Counted from the first letter of the stretch, positions 32,621 through 43,074 are shown. The stretch: DNA of 64,000 nt from JAGQRJ01 sp041402045 (GCA_041402045.1 JAWKSZ010000004.1:1-64000), one strand, 5' to 3'. Notes: a model not told the origin generated them from the letters alone. Numbers and translations are program-made.

Positions 32621-33757
32621 ATGACCCTGCGCGCCCTGTGTTCCCTCGTGACCCTCGTCGCCAGCGCCGCGCTGGCGGAGCCCATGTGGTACGACCTGGT
32701 GGACGTGCCCCTCGAGCGCCTGATCGAGAACGCCGAGGCCCGGGTCGCGGCTCAGCCCAAGGCGGTCGAGCCCCTGCACCAGCTCGCGCGGCTGCACGGC
32801 CTGGCCTACGCCCAGAAGCTCGGCCCCGACGCCACGAGCAAGGCCCTCAAGGATCGCCCCGACGTCCCCTTCTTCTACGACAGCCGAGTGCCCTTCGGGC
32901 GGGTCGCGGCGGCGCAGGACGACGCCCAGCGGGAGCTCGCCGCCAAGCACCTGGCCCAGGCGATCGAGGTCTACGCCCGCGCGCTGAAGCTCGACCCCCA
33001 GAGCTGGCCGATCCGCTTGGGCCACGCCTGGTGCTTGAGTCAGGACCCCGCGCGCGCCGCCGAGGCCAAGGCCGCGCTGCGCGGGATCGTGAAGGACGCC
33101 TGGGCCAAGGAGGGCGAGGCCGAGTATGGGGAGATCGACGAGTTCGTGACCTGCGAGGCGGTGCGCTACCTGAAGCCGCTCCTGGACCCTGAGGCCGACG
33201 CCGAGGAGCTCGCGGACCTCGCGGACAAGGCCCAGACGCTGAGCGCCCTCCCCCGCCCGGTGACCCCGATCGCGCTGCCCCTCGAGCCCGGCCTCGGGCC
33301 CGAGGCCCTCGTCGATCGCGGGGCCCAGGTCGCGTTCGACCTCGACGGCAGCGGGCGGCGCCTGGCCTGGCAGTGGATCACGCCCCAGGCGGCGTGGCTG
33401 GTGTGGGACCCCCGCGCCCGCGGCCGGGTGACCTCGGCCACCCAGCTCTTCGGCAGCCGCAGCTTCACCTTGTTCCAGGCCGACGGCTACGCCGCGCTGG
33501 CGCTCCTCGACGACGACGCCGACGGCTGGCTCCGCGGCGCCGAGCTCGCGGGGCTCGCGCTGTGGCGCGACGCGAACCGGGACGGGGTGAGCGACCCGGG
33601 GGAGGTGCGGCCCCTCGCGGCGTGGCAGGTCACGGGCCTGCGCTGCGCCGCCGAGATCCACCCGAGCGGGATCGCCTGGAGCGCCGGGGGCGTCGAGTTC
33701 GCCGACGGCGAGGTCCGCCCGAGCTACGACCTGGTGCTCGCGCCGGCCGGACGCTAA
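32621..33757 (+). CDS. Secreted TPR-like protein of unknown function
   Basis: 378 residues from ATG 32621 (GGAGG 6 nt upstream) with a signal peptide (MTLRALCSLVTLVASAALAEP). The N-terminal half is helical with TPR-like pairs (AVEPLHQLARLHGLAYAQKL, YARALKLDPQSWPIRLGHAW). The C-terminal half is different and contains an EF-hand/dockerin-like line DRDGVSDPGE-type segment (LWRDANRDGVSDPGEVRPLA), suggesting Ca binding. It follows the GDPD gene closely and may be co-transcribed. Its TAA overlaps the stop of the convergent kinase gene. Confidence 0.65.
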   Translation: MTLRALCSLVTLVASAALAEPMWYDLVDVPLERLIENAEARVAAQPKAVEPLHQLARLHGLAYAQKLGPDATSKALKDRPDVPFFYDSRVPFGRVAAAQDDAQRELAAKHLAQAIEVYARALKLDPQSWPIRLGHAWCLSQDPARAAEAKAALRGIVKDAWAKEGEAEYGEIDEFVTCEAVRYLKPLLDPEADAEELADLADKAQTLSALPRPVTPIALPLEPGLGPEALVDRGAQVAFDLDGSGRRLAWQWITPQAAWLVWDPRARGRVTSATQLFGSRSFTLFQADGYAALALLDDDADGWLRGAELAGLALWRDANRDGVSDPGEVRPLAAWQVTGLRCAAEIHPSGIAWSAGGVEFADGEVRPSYDLVLAPAGR

Positions 33758-36700
33758 CGCGGGAACAGCCTCGCGAACCGCTCGGCGTCGGCCGCGCGCA
33801 GGGGCTCGAGGTCAGGGTCCTGGCGGGCGTGGTCGAAGTGCGCCGTGCAGAAGCGCTGCATGCCCGTGAGCTCGCGCGCGTGGTCCGGGGGCAGGCCCTC
33901 CTCGGCGAGCTTGGCCTCGACCCGCGCGAGCAAGCGCCCGTGTCGCTCGAGGTCGTCGGCGAGCCAGGTCCAGGCCTCCTCGAACAGCGCGCCGCGGGCG
34001 GCTCCCTCGCTGGCTTGGGCCGCGAGGGCCGCGGCGCAGGCCGCGTTGTAGAGCGCCTTCTCCCGCAGGTCCAGGGCGATCTCCCGCTCGGCGAGGGCGT
34101 CGCGGAAGGCCGCCACCGCCTCCAGCGGGCGGCCCTCGCGCAGGAGGGCGGCGCCCGCGCGCAGGCGCTCTCGCGGTGAGGCGCCGGCCGGGGCCGCGTC
34201 GCCCTGGAGCTGCGCCTCGAGCTGGCGCACCGCGCCCTCGAAGGTCTCGAGCTCGGCCTGATAGCGCGGCGCCTGCCGCACGAGGATCCGGTGGCTCTCC
34301 ACGCCTTCGCGCGCCACCTGCAGCGCCCCCTCCAGGTCGCCGAAGCGCACGTGGCAGTTCATGACGCCGGCCAACACGACCCCCAGGTCGTGGCGGTAGG
34401 TGAGGCTCCCCGGGTCCGCCGCGAGCAGGGCGCGGCGCTCCTCCAGGCACTCGCGGTAGACGCTCAGCGCCTGCGGCACCCGGCCTCGCGCGAAGTGGGC
34501 TTCGCCGATCCGCTCCAGGCACAGCGCCAAGTCACGGCGCGCCTCCCGATCGCTGGGCCGCTCGTGGACCATGGCTCGCAGGCGGCTGGCGGCCTGCTCG
34601 AAGCGCGGGATCGCGGCGTCGGGGTCGCCCCCGCGGAGCGCGACCTCCCCCGCCAAGGCCTCGGAGCGACCCGCCAGGCGACGGTCGTGGCGCTCGGCGG
34701 CGGGGCGTTCTGCCAACGCGCGGCTGCGCTCGGTCGCCTCGCCGACCAGGCGCTCGGCCTCCGCGAGCTGCTGCGGAGTGGGGGCGTGGCCGTTCGCCGC
34801 CAAGCGCTCGTTCGCCAGGCGGTGCAGGAGGTCGATCCGCGCGCGCACCTGGAGCGGGTCGTCGGGGTCGGGCTCGTCGGCGCGCAGCGCCCGCTCGAGG
34901 GCGGCTGCCGCGCCGTCCTCGTCGCCCAGGGCCTCGGCCACCTGAGCCTGCCGCTGGAGGGCCTCGGCCAGGGTGCCGCGCAACAAGGCGTTCTCGGGGG
35001 CGCGGACCAGGAGCCCCTCGAGGATCCGCTGGCTCTCGTCGAGGCTCGCTTGGGCCGCAGGGAGCTTCCCCTCCAACAGCGCCAGCTGGCCCAGGAGCAT
35101 GAGCGAACTCGCCAGCTCGCGCTGGATCGGTGCGTCCGCGGCGGCCTCGGCGGTCTGTTTGCGGCGCAGGGCGACGGCCTCCTCCAGGGCTTCTCGCGCG
35201 GCGGGGAGGTCGCGGGCGACCAGGCGGGACTGCCCGACCGCGTGGAGCAACTCTGAGAGCTGCCAGCGCGCGGACCAGGACCCCGGCGCCGCGGCGAGCG
35301 CCCTGCGGGCCAATTCCAGCCCGCGCTCCAGGAGCTCCAGGCCTTGGTAGGTCTCTCCCCGCCGCCCGAGGAACCGACCGTAGCCCAGGCACAGGCCGAC
35401 CAGGTCGGCCCTGAGCCCCGGGAGGTCGGGGTGCGTGGCGTAGACCTCGCCGGTCAGGCGCAGCGCCTCCTGGTAGTGCGCCTCCTCCTGCGCCGGGTCG
35501 TGGGCGAGGCGCGCCAGGGCGGCCAGCGAATCCGCGGCGCTGCGCAGCAGCGCGCGGTCGAGGGGGTCCTCGGCGCGCAGGGCCCGGATCAGGTTCAGGG
35601 CCTGGGTGTAGTCGGCGCGCGCGCCCTCGTCGTCGCGCACCGCCTCGCGGGTGTGTCCGCGCTGCTGGTAGCTCTCGGCCAGGTGGAAGCGGTGCTGGGA
35701 GGACGGATCGCGGTCGACGACCCGCACCATGAACGCGACCGACGCGTCGTGGTGGGCGAGGGCCTCGGCGTAGCGCCCGAGGCGGGTCAGGGTGTAGCCC
35801 GCGAAGCGACGCAAGATCGCCAGCGGCCGCTCCTCACGGGGGTTGTCCTCGACCTCGGCGATCCCCTGGCGCTCCGCCAGGGCCCGCAGGTAGAGCTCGA
35901 GGGCCTGACCGTCGCGGCCGGCGGCCGAGTGCACCCCCGCCAGGCGCTCGAGGGCCAGAGCCAGGTGCCGCCTCCAGGCGAGGCGCAGGACCTCCTCGAC
36001 CTGCGCGCCGTCGCCTTGGACCAGGCGCTCGGACTCGGCCAGGGCCTCCTCCAACAGCGTCTGGGCCTCCGGTTCGCTGGCCGGCAGCGCGCCGCCGAGC
36101 ACGTAGAGCGACTTGATCAGGTCCTGGCGCGTGGTGGGGTCGTCCGGCACCGCCGCGCGTGCCTCGCGCGAGAGCGCGAGGGCGTCCCGCAGGTCCTGGT
36201 AGCCGCGCTGGCGATCGCCCCCGACGCCCTCGAGGCGCAGCTCGCCGAGCTGCCGCTTGGCCTCGGCGCGCTGAATCAGGCTCCCCGCCTCGCTGGCTGC
36301 TGCGCCGAGCTCCTCCAGGGTGGACAGGGCCTGGGCGAGGATCGCTTCACGCGCGGCCTGGGCGCGCGGGCCCGGGACCCGCTCGAGCTGATCTCGCACC
36401 TCGTAGATCATGAGCCGCAGCGCCTCCTGGGCGACGGCGGCCTGGCGGCGGGCGTGCTCGGCCTGGCGTTCGGCCTCGGCGGCCTGAGCGTCGGCGCGCT
36501 GGGCCTGGGTCTGGGCGACCTCCGCTTGCTCGGCGGTGCGCGCCTGCTCCGCCTGCAGGCGGAGCACGAACGCGCCCGTAGCCACCGCCCCCACCCCCAG
36601 CGCCGCGGCGAGGGTCCCGCCCAAGGCGCGGGCCAACGTCCGGTTTCGGCGCAGCCACTTCTGCCCGCGCTCCAGGACGCCGGGAGGCCGGGCCGCAATG

Positions 36701-37764
36701 CTCTGGTGGGCCAGGTAGCGCGCGAGGTCTTGGGCCAGGGCCTCCGCGGTCTGGTAGCGGTCGTCGGGATCCTTCTCGAGGGTGCGGCCCAGGATCGTGG
36801 CCAGGTCGACCTCGACCTCCGGCCGCAGGCCGCGCACGTCGGGGACCGAGGCGTCGGCGCGCACCTGGGCCAGGACCTCGAGGATCTGCTGCCCGAGGTA
36901 GGGCGGGCGCCCGCTCAGCATTTCGTAGAGGGTCGCGCCCAGGCTGTAGACGTCGCTGCGCGCGTCCACCCGCTCCATGCGCCCGCTGGCTTGCTCGGGC
37001 GGCATGTAGACCGGCGTGCCCATGACCTGACCGGTGACGGTCAAGCCCTGGGACTCGGCCCCGATCTGCTTGGCCAGGCCGAAGTCGGTGAGCCGCGGGG
37101 CGCCGTCGGGGCCGAGGAGCACGTTGCCGGGCTTGAGGTCGCGGTGGAGCACGAGCCGCGCGTGGGCGTAGGCCAGGGCCTCCGCCAACCCAAGGGCGAT
37201 CCGCGCTGCCTCTCGCGGCTCGAGGGGGCCCTCGCGGGCCAGACGCTGCGCCAGGCTCTCGCCTTCGATCAGCTCCATGGCGAGGTAGGGCTTGCCGGCC
37301 TCCTCGCCGACCTCGAGTACGCCCACGATCCCCGGGTGCCGCAGCCGGGCGGCGGCCCGGGCCTCGATCTCGAAGCGCTCGAGCTGCTCGGGGCTGGCGC
37401 CGTCCCCGGCGCGGAGCACCTTCAGCGCGACCTCCCGCTCGAGGCGCGCGTGCCGCGCGACGTAGACCACACCGGCCCCGCCGCGCCCGAGCTCCCGGAT
37501 CAGGCTGAACGGGCCGAGGGACTCCGGGAGCGCCTCACGCGCGTCCTCGTGCTGGCCGAGCCCGGCGAGGACCCGCGCGCGTGGGGGAGGTGCCGCCCTC
37601 GACCCCTGGGTCTCAGGGACGTCCGGGAGCAGCTCCGAGGTGTCGGCGTTCAGGAGCTGCGCGCGCTCGGCCTCGTTCTCCGCGAGGCCGCGACGAACCC
37701 GCTCCAGCCGCTCGTTCACGACGCCCGCGTCGGGGCGGGGGGACTCGGGCGGGTCCTGCTCCAT
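33754..37764 (-). CDS. Large Ser/Thr protein kinase with TPR repeats
   Basis: 1336 residues. The kinase domain (about 85-345) has GRGGAGVVY, VALKVL, HRDLKPGN, LTDFGLAK and MPPEQASGR. A transmembrane helix (about 375-395, LGGTLAAALGVGAVATGAFV) is followed by a Gln/Ala-rich coiled coil (QAEQARTAEQAEVAQTQAQR) and then many TPR-like repeats to the C-terminus. This is a classic planctomycete/myxobacterial kinase layout in which the TPR part binds partners. Substrates are unknown. It begins 9 nt after the stop of the beta-propeller-like gene at 37774, so the two are one operon. Confidence 0.9.
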   Translation of the reverse strand: MEQDPPESPRPDAGVVNERLERVRRGLAENEAERAQLLNADTSELLPDVPETQGSRAAPPPRARVLAGLGQHEDAREALPESLGPFSLIRELGRGGAGVVYVARHARLEREVALKVLRAGDGASPEQLERFEIEARAAARLRHPGIVGVLEVGEEAGKPYLAMELIEGESLAQRLAREGPLEPREAARIALGLAEALAYAHARLVLHRDLKPGNVLLGPDGAPRLTDFGLAKQIGAESQGLTVTGQVMGTPVYMPPEQASGRMERVDARSDVYSLGATLYEMLSGRPPYLGQQILEVLAQVRADASVPDVRGLRPEVEVDLATILGRTLEKDPDDRYQTAEALAQDLARYLAHQSIAARPPGVLERGQKWLRRNRTLARALGGTLAAALGVGAVATGAFVLRLQAEQARTAEQAEVAQTQAQRADAQAAEAERQAEHARRQAAVAQEALRLMIYEVRDQLERVPGPRAQAAREAILAQALSTLEELGAAASEAGSLIQRAEAKRQLGELRLEGVGGDRQRGYQDLRDALALSREARAAVPDDPTTRQDLIKSLYVLGGALPASEPEAQTLLEEALAESERLVQGDGAQVEEVLRLAWRRHLALALERLAGVHSAAGRDGQALELYLRALAERQGIAEVEDNPREERPLAILRRFAGYTLTRLGRYAEALAHHDASVAFMVRVVDRDPSSQHRFHLAESYQQRGHTREAVRDDEGARADYTQALNLIRALRAEDPLDRALLRSAADSLAALARLAHDPAQEEAHYQEALRLTGEVYATHPDLPGLRADLVGLCLGYGRFLGRRGETYQGLELLERGLELARRALAAAPGSWSARWQLSELLHAVGQSRLVARDLPAAREALEEAVALRRKQTAEAAADAPIQRELASSLMLLGQLALLEGKLPAAQASLDESQRILEGLLVRAPENALLRGTLAEALQRQAQVAEALGDEDGAAAALERALRADEPDPDDPLQVRARIDLLHRLANERLAANGHAPTPQQLAEAERLVGEATERSRALAERPAAERHDRRLAGRSEALAGEVALRGGDPDAAIPRFEQAASRLRAMVHERPSDREARRDLALCLERIGEAHFARGRVPQALSVYRECLEERRALLAADPGSLTYRHDLGVVLAGVMNCHVRFGDLEGALQVAREGVESHRILVRQAPRYQAELETFEGAVRQLEAQLQGDAAPAGASPRERLRAGAALLREGRPLEAVAAFRDALAEREIALDLREKALYNAACAAALAAQASEGAARGALFEEAWTWLADDLERHGRLLARVEAKLAEEGLPPDHARELTGMQRFCTAHFDHARQDPDLEPLRAADAERFARLFPR

Positions 37765-37773
37765 GGGCTGAGC

Positions 37774-38970
37774 CTAGCCTTCGCCGGAGCCTGGAGCCAG
37801 CGCGCGCAGGCCGGCGGTAGGTCGGACCACGACCCCGCCTGGGGTGGTCCAGGCCACGTGCTCCCCGCTGGGGGAGAAGACGACCGGGCCCGAGACCGGC
37901 CCCAGCCTCCTGGGCGCGAGCGGGTCGGGCGTGAGGAGCTTCCCCTCGGGCCCGCGCAGCGGGAGCGCGATCAGGGTCTGCTCGTGGGCCGCGAGCAGCA
38001 GCTCCCCGCCCGGGTCCAGGGCGAGGAGCGTCCAGGCCTGGTTCAGCTCCAGGCCCTCGTCGCTGAAGAACGTCCCGGCGAAGCAGTGGGGCGGGTCTCC
38101 GCCCGCGCCGCGCCGGAGTCCGGCCCGCGCGGCGACCTCGGCCGGGGTCAGGCCGACGACCCTCGCGCGCTGGGAGACCGCTGCGCACGCGGCGCCGACG
38201 AGGGGCGGGCGCGCGCGAGCCTCGACGAGGAGCTCGCCGGCCTCCTCGCTCAGCCAGTCGGGCTCCTGACGCAGGGTCCAGCAGCCTGCGGGCGTCCCAA
38301 CCAGCAGCACGAGGCCGTGGCGGTGGCGAAAGTGGGTGTGCCACTCGCTGCTGCAGCAGTACTCGTCGCGTGACTCGACCCCCAACGCGGCGAAACAGGG
38401 GCCCTCGGGGGTCGCGCAGAGCCCGAGACGCACCAACTCCACGGCGTAGTCGTCGCCGGCGACGAAGGCGTGCTCGCCCAGCAGATCGAGGCTCGCGCTC
38501 AGCGCACGCCCGTTGGGCGCGCCTGCGGGGCCGAGCTCTTCCAGCTCCACCCCCCGCGGCGAGAGGGACCCCAGCCAGCGCGCGTCGGCGCTGAGCGCGC
38601 ACTCTTGCTCGCCCAGCTCGTGGAGCAGGCGCGGGGGCGCCTCCGCCGTGAGCCAGCCGCCGTGGAGCCCGGCGTCGTCGATCCAGGCGACCCAGCCGTC
38701 CTCGCGCAGCGCGAGGGAGCGCGGGTGGACGACCCCCTCGTGGCGCGCGCTGACCTGGGTCGAGGCCACGTCCCAGAGCTCGAGGGTCCCCCTGGGATCC
38801 ACGAGTGCGAGCGCGCCGCCGCCTTCGGCCAGGGCCAGGGCGAGCGGGAGCTCGACCGTGGGCAGCGTCACGGGCCCCTTCGCGAAGGGGTCGTCCCCGG
38901 CGCGCTCGCGGAGGGCGCGGGTGCGCTCGGGGTGGCCGTCTCGCAGGGCTCGCCGCAGAACCTCGTCCAT
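37774..38970 (-). CDS. WD40/propeller-like protein
   Basis: 398 residues from ATG 38970, no signal peptide. Repeated short strands of WD40 type are visible (LALALAEGGGALALVDPRG TLELWD, SLALREDGWVAWIDDAG, GPVVFSPSGEHVAWTTPGG). A Cys/His-containing insert (DEYCCSSEWHTHFRHRHG) near the middle could bind metal. It is first gene of an operon with the large kinase, so it may be that kinase's scaffold or substrate (inference). Confidence 0.65.
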   Translation of the reverse strand: MDEVLRRALRDGHPERTRALRERAGDDPFAKGPVTLPTVELPLALALAEGGGALALVDPRGTLELWDVASTQVSARHEGVVHPRSLALREDGWVAWIDDAGLHGGWLTAEAPPRLLHELGEQECALSADARWLGSLSPRGVELEELGPAGAPNGRALSASLDLLGEHAFVAGDDYAVELVRLGLCATPEGPCFAALGVESRDEYCCSSEWHTHFRHRHGLVLLVGTPAGCWTLRQEPDWLSEEAGELLVEARARPPLVGAACAAVSQRARVVGLTPAEVAARAGLRRGAGGDPPHCFAGTFFSDEGLELNQAWTLLALDPGGELLLAAHEQTLIALPLRGPEGKLLTPDPLAPRRLGPVSGPVVFSPSGEHVAWTTPGGVVVRPTAGLRALAPGSGEG

Positions 38971-39188
38971 GGGGGGAGCCTAGCAGTCCGAGGAAGGCGA
39001 GGAGCGGCCTCGCCCGACGGAGCGCCCGCGATCGAGGTCTCCGGAACGCACGCGTTGCACCAGGGCCTGGGCGACAGCCAGGCGGTCGCCGGCCTGCACC
39101 CTGGCGCTCCAGCGCTCGTTGCTGCACGTCGCTCACCGAGTCAGGCTAGCGCCAGGTCGTCGCGTGCGCCGCGGGGCCGGGAGGGGTC

Positions 39189-39827
39189 GTGGACGAGGAG
39201 ATCCGCCAGATCGAGCTGGCGAACTGGCCGCGCCGCGCCCAGTTCGAGTTCTTCCGCGGCTTCCAGCAACCCCACGTCGGGCTCTGCGCCGAGGTGGACT
39301 GCACCCGGGTGCTGGAGGAGCTCAAGCCCCAGGGGGTGGCGCCGTTCCACGCGCTGGTGTGGTGCTTGGCTGCGGCGGCGAACGCGGTCCCCGAGCTGCG
39401 GCAGCGGCTGCGCGGGGAGGGCGTGGTCGAGCACGCGCGGGTGCACCCCTCGGTGACCGTCCCGACCGCCGAGGGCGGGTTCGCGTTCTGCCCCCTCGCC
39501 TTCGACCCGGAGTGGGCGCGCTTCGAGGCGGCTTGCCGCCCAGCCTTCGCGCGCGCTGCCGCGCAACAGGAGCTCCAGGACGCCGCCGGCGACGGCTGGG
39601 TCTACCTGAGCTGCTTGCCCTGGGTGTCGTTCAGCGCCATGCTCAACCCCGTGCGCGGCCCCGACGACTGCGTGCCGCGGATCACGTGGGGCCGCTTCCG
39701 CGCCCAGGGCGGACGCTGGACCGTGCCCGTGAACGTGCAGGTGCACCACGCGCTGGTCGACGGGCGGCACCTCGGGCGCTTCTACGAGGTGCTCGCGGCG
39801 CGCCTCGTCGACGTGGGTACGACGTGA
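39189..39827 (+). CDS. Chloramphenicol acetyltransferase-like acyltransferase
   Basis: 212 residues from GTG 39189 with GGGAGGGG just upstream. The fold family is shown by FHALVWCLAAAANAVPELRQ, the central strands, and the catalytic motif QVHHALVDGRHLGRFYE (HHxxxDG). The length matches type A CAT trimers (about 215 residues). Many such chromosomal proteins do not act on chloramphenicol, so the substrate is left open. Confidence 0.85.
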   Translation: MDEEIRQIELANWPRRAQFEFFRGFQQPHVGLCAEVDCTRVLEELKPQGVAPFHALVWCLAAAANAVPELRQRLRGEGVVEHARVHPSVTVPTAEGGFAFCPLAFDPEWARFEAACRPAFARAAAQQELQDAAGDGWVYLSCLPWVSFSAMLNPVRGPDDCVPRITWGRFRAQGGRWTVPVNVQVHHALVDGRHLGRFYEVLAARLVDVGTT

Positions 39828-40035
39828 ACCGGGTCGTTGGCCTCGCGCACCCCGCGAGGGGCGCCTTGGGTTCGCTGGGCTCGTCACGACTCCAGAGGAG
39901 CGAGGTCGAAGAGTCGAGGGGGCGGCCCTCGAGCCGCTCGCGTGGGACGGCCCAAGCGCGGCGGTGCGCCTCGAGTTCACACTCCCGGGGGCCGAGGTCT
40001 CCCAAACCCGCCCGATCTGCGCTGGTAGACGGCTC

Positions 40036-40518
40036 CTAGTCGCCGTCGCCCTCGTGGCACACGAGGTCGATCACGACGCAGGTCGCCAGGATCGCGACGT
40101 CGTCCTCTCCGGGGGCGACGTCGATCCCGTAGGTGTCGGACCACGACCAGAAGCGCTTCGAGACCTCCGCGACTCGGCGACCCTTGCGGGTGAAGGTGTA
40201 CTCGTGGCTCCAGAAGGAGCCCTCGATCGCGTAGTCGTTGGGGCCGGGCACGTCGAGGGTGAAGCTCTTGTCGAACCAGCTCCACTCCTTGACGACCTCG
40301 GCGAAGCGCCGACCCTCGCGGTAGATCTCGAAGCGCGGCTTGAGGGTCAGGAGCTTCTGCTCGATATAGGCCACCTCGCGCTCCCGCGCGTCGTACATCC
40401 GCAGCTTGTGGCCCCAGGAGAAGAACTGCCCCACGACCTTGAACGCGGGCAGGTCGTTCTCGTCCTTGATCGTGAACTCCCTGCCGGTCCAGAACGATTG
40501 CTTCATTTGGTAGCGCAC
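40036..40518 (-). CDS. LURP-one-related (tubby-like) protein
   Basis: 160 residues from GTG 40518, AAAGGAGG 6 nt upstream. Repeating beta units (FTIKDENDLPAFKVVGQFFS, RFEIYREGRRFAEVVKEWSW, YTFTRKGRRVAEVSKRFWSW, YGIDVAPGEDDVAILATCVV) match the LOR/DUF567 family, a phospholipid-scramblase-like barrel. Molecular function in bacteria is unknown. Confidence 0.82.
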   Translation of the reverse strand: MRYQMKQSFWTGREFTIKDENDLPAFKVVGQFFSWGHKLRMYDAREREVAYIEQKLLTLKPRFEIYREGRRFAEVVKEWSWFDKSFTLDVPGPNDYAIEGSFWSHEYTFTRKGRRVAEVSKRFWSWSDTYGIDVAPGEDDVAILATCVVIDLVCHEGDGD

Positions 40519-40886
40519 TCGGTCCTCCTTTGGGCCGGGATCGTAGGCAGGCCCCCGTCCCGGCGACGCTTACAAAGCCGAGGGAGGTGTGCAACGGCGG
40601 CGCGCGTCGCTGCACCGCGCTCGGGGGCTGCGTGCGGTGCCCCGGGCGAGGGAGTGCGATCCTCCCCCACGCCCGGGGTCGGCGCAGGTCACCCAGATCT
40701 GGCCGTCGAAGAAAGTCTCGCCTCGCGAGGCTCCCCTGAACAGACGACGAGCAGGAGTTGAGGGACGTCGGCGATCGGCCTCGGACTTACCCGCACTCGA
40801 AAGGCGCGATAGGGCGTCGCCGGGCCGCGGCGCAGGCGGCGCGTAGCGGACGGTAGACTGCCTGAGCGAGCCTCACTCGGGCCCGC
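40519..40886. other. Intergenic stretch upstream of two divergent genes
   Basis: 368 bp without a credible gene. It contains a TAGACT hexamer at 40854-40859 that may be the -10 box of the kinase gene at 40887. Confidence 0.35.
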
Positions 40887-42407
40887 GTGGAGGTCAGGTG
40901 GACGTCCTCCCTGCACATGCGCACCGACCCCAGGTCGCCGGCCTGCCGGGTGAACGACGCGGAGTGGTCGTTCGCCTCGGAGGTCCTGGAGGGGCCCCCT
41001 ACCCCGGACTCCAGCACGCCGGGCGAGGTTTTGAAGCAGGTCGGACCCTTCACGGTGGAGGCAGAGCTGGGCCGGGGGGGCATGGGCCAGGTCTACCAGG
41101 TGCGCTACGGCGGCCGTCGCTACGCGCTGAAGCTGGTCCTCAAGGACACGGAGCTCGTGCGCAGTCGCATGGCCCGCGAGGCCCGGCTGGTAGGCGCGCT
41201 CCAGCACCCAGGGATCGTGAGGCTCCACGGCGCAGGGGTCGTCGCCGGGTTCAGCTTCCTGCTCTACGAGCGCGTCGTCGACGGCCGCCCGCTGGACTCC
41301 CGCGAGCTCCCGCTCCCCGCACGCGTCGAGCGGATCGCCCAGGTGGCCGACGCGGTCGGCTTCGCTCACGAGCACGGGATCGTGCACCGCGACCTGAAGC
41401 CCGAGAACGTGCTCGTGGACCGCGACGGCGGCGTGCGGGTGATCGACTTCGGCCTGGCGACCCACGCCTCCCTGGATCGCCTGACCCAGACCGGCGCCTT
41501 CCTGGGGACCCCCAGCTACATGGCTCCGGAGCAGTTCTCGACCGACCCCGCCCTGCAGACCCCGGCGGTCGACGTGTGGGCGCTGGGGGTCATGCTCTAC
41601 GAAGCGCTCACCGGGGAGCTCCCGTTTCGAGCGCAGACCGCGCTCGAGCTCCTGGCCGCGCTCAACGTGACGAGCGCCCCCGCACCCAGCGCGCGGAATC
41701 GTGCGGTCAGCCCCGCCCTCGACCGGGTGTGCGCGCGGGCCCTGAGCCGGAGGCAGGAGGATCGCCCACCCGACGGGGTCGCCTTCGCCCGTGCGCTGCG
41801 GGAGGCGCTGCGGGAGGCGCCCGCGCGCCGCGTGTCCCCCGCCTGGATCGTCGCGCTGGGGGGGGCCGCGTGCGCCGTGGGCGCGGCCGCGGTGTGGGCG
41901 TGGCCGGGTCGCGCCACGGAGCCCCCGGCTCCGGTCGTCGAGGCCCCCGACCTCACCGACCCGTTCCTGCTCCTGCGCAGCGAGGGGTGGGACGGGCCTC
42001 GCCTGTTGCTGGAAGCGCGGGCGCGGCTCCGGGTCGACCCCGGGGACGTGCAGGCCCTGGGGGCCGAGGCCGCTGCGTTGCAGGAGGTCGACGACTACGC
42101 AGGGTCGGTCGCCGTGGCCGAGTCAGTCCTGCGCCAGGACGCTGGTGACCTCGTCGCCCTCCGCGCGCTGGCGGGGTCGCTCTACCGCCTGGAGCGGCTG
42201 GACGAGGCCTACGACGCCTGCGAGCGCGCGCTGGCGGTCGACCCCCGCGCCGACTTCGCGCTGATCTACGGGAGCATGATCGAGCTCGGGCGGGGCGAGT
42301 CTGCGCGCGGGCTCGAGCTCGCACAGCGCGCGGTCGCGCTCCAACCGCAGTCAGGGGAAGCGCTCGCGGCTCATGAGCTGCCTACCTCGCTTCGGAGCGG
42401 ATCCTGA
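40887..42407 (+). CDS. Ser/Thr protein kinase with TPR tail (tail frameshifted)
   Basis: The frame runs from GTG 40887 (ATG 40917 is an alternative; neither has a good ribosome site). The kinase domain has GRGGMGQVYQV, Lys in YALKLVLKD, HRDLKPENVLV, IDFGLATHA and MAPEQFS. A transmembrane helix follows near residue 330 (IVALGGAACAVGAAAVWAW). TPR-like repeats (AVAESVLRQDAGDLVALRAL, AYDACERALAVDPRADFALI) begin but break off after QRAVALQPQSGEALAAHE. The remaining repeats continue in other frames to about 42790. Confidence 0.8.
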   Translation: MEVRWTSSLHMRTDPRSPACRVNDAEWSFASEVLEGPPTPDSSTPGEVLKQVGPFTVEAELGRGGMGQVYQVRYGGRRYALKLVLKDTELVRSRMAREARLVGALQHPGIVRLHGAGVVAGFSFLLYERVVDGRPLDSRELPLPARVERIAQVADAVGFAHEHGIVHRDLKPENVLVDRDGGVRVIDFGLATHASLDRLTQTGAFLGTPSYMAPEQFSTDPALQTPAVDVWALGVMLYEALTGELPFRAQTALELLAALNVTSAPAPSARNRAVSPALDRVCARALSRRQEDRPPDGVAFARALREALREAPARRVSPAWIVALGGAACAVGAAAVWAWPGRATEPPAPVVEAPDLTDPFLLLRSEGWDGPRLLLEARARLRVDPGDVQALGAEAAALQEVDDYAGSVAVAESVLRQDAGDLVALRALAGSLYRLERLDEAYDACERALAVDPRADFALIYGSMIELGRGESARGLELAQRAVALQPQSGEALAAHELPTSLRSGS

Positions 42408-42790
42408 GGCGCTCGGGACCTCGGCGCCGCGCTCGAGCCAGGACCTGCCCAACGTGCGCCTGAACCTGGCCCACGCCCTCGCCCGCGCAGGACGGCGCCG
42501 AGGCGCTGGAGCAGCTCGAGCGCAGCCGCCGCGCCTCGGCGAGTGCGGTGTGGCAGGGCGCGGCTCCTGTCTTGCTCGAGGTCGACCCTGCCCAGGCCGA
42601 GGACGAGGCTCGAGACCTCCTCGAGCGCTCGCCCGAGCGCGCGGACCTGCACTACTTCCGCGGGAGGGCCCAGCGACGGCGAGGGCGCCGCCGACGAGGC
42701 GCGGGAGAGCTACGAGCGCGCCCAGGCGCTCCAGCCCGAGTCCCCCTGGGGCCGAGACGGCGCGCCGGCTGCCGGACCCTCGGTCGTTGA
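42373..42790 (+). pseudogene. Out-of-frame TPR tail of the preceding kinase
   Basis: Consecutive pieces in three frames extend the kinase's TPR region: QDLPNVRLNLAHALARAG, then GAEALEQLERSRRASASAVW with VLLEVDPAQAEDEARDLLER, then DEARESYERAQALQPESPWG. At least three indels separate them. Beyond about 42790 to 43074 I see no gene. Confidence 0.55.
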
Positions 42791-43074
42791 GACGCGGCGC
42801 GCTCTGGGACGCGTCTCCGCAGAATCGCCCTCCACGGACGGGCACCCCGAGCCGCTGAAATGCAGCGAAGCGTCCGGGGACAGCTCGTCGACGGGCGCCC
42901 GATCCGCGACCGCGGCCGGAGGGTTGGAGAGGTCCGGGACGTGCACCGCGTGACACGCTGCGTCGCGTTTCCCGGCGAGCCCCAGCCCCGATTCCGTGCC
43001 AAGTGCTGTGACGCCCGTCGTGGCTGCTGCGGATCCAGACGTGCGGAGGGTGGGACGAAGGAAGAGAGACCCCC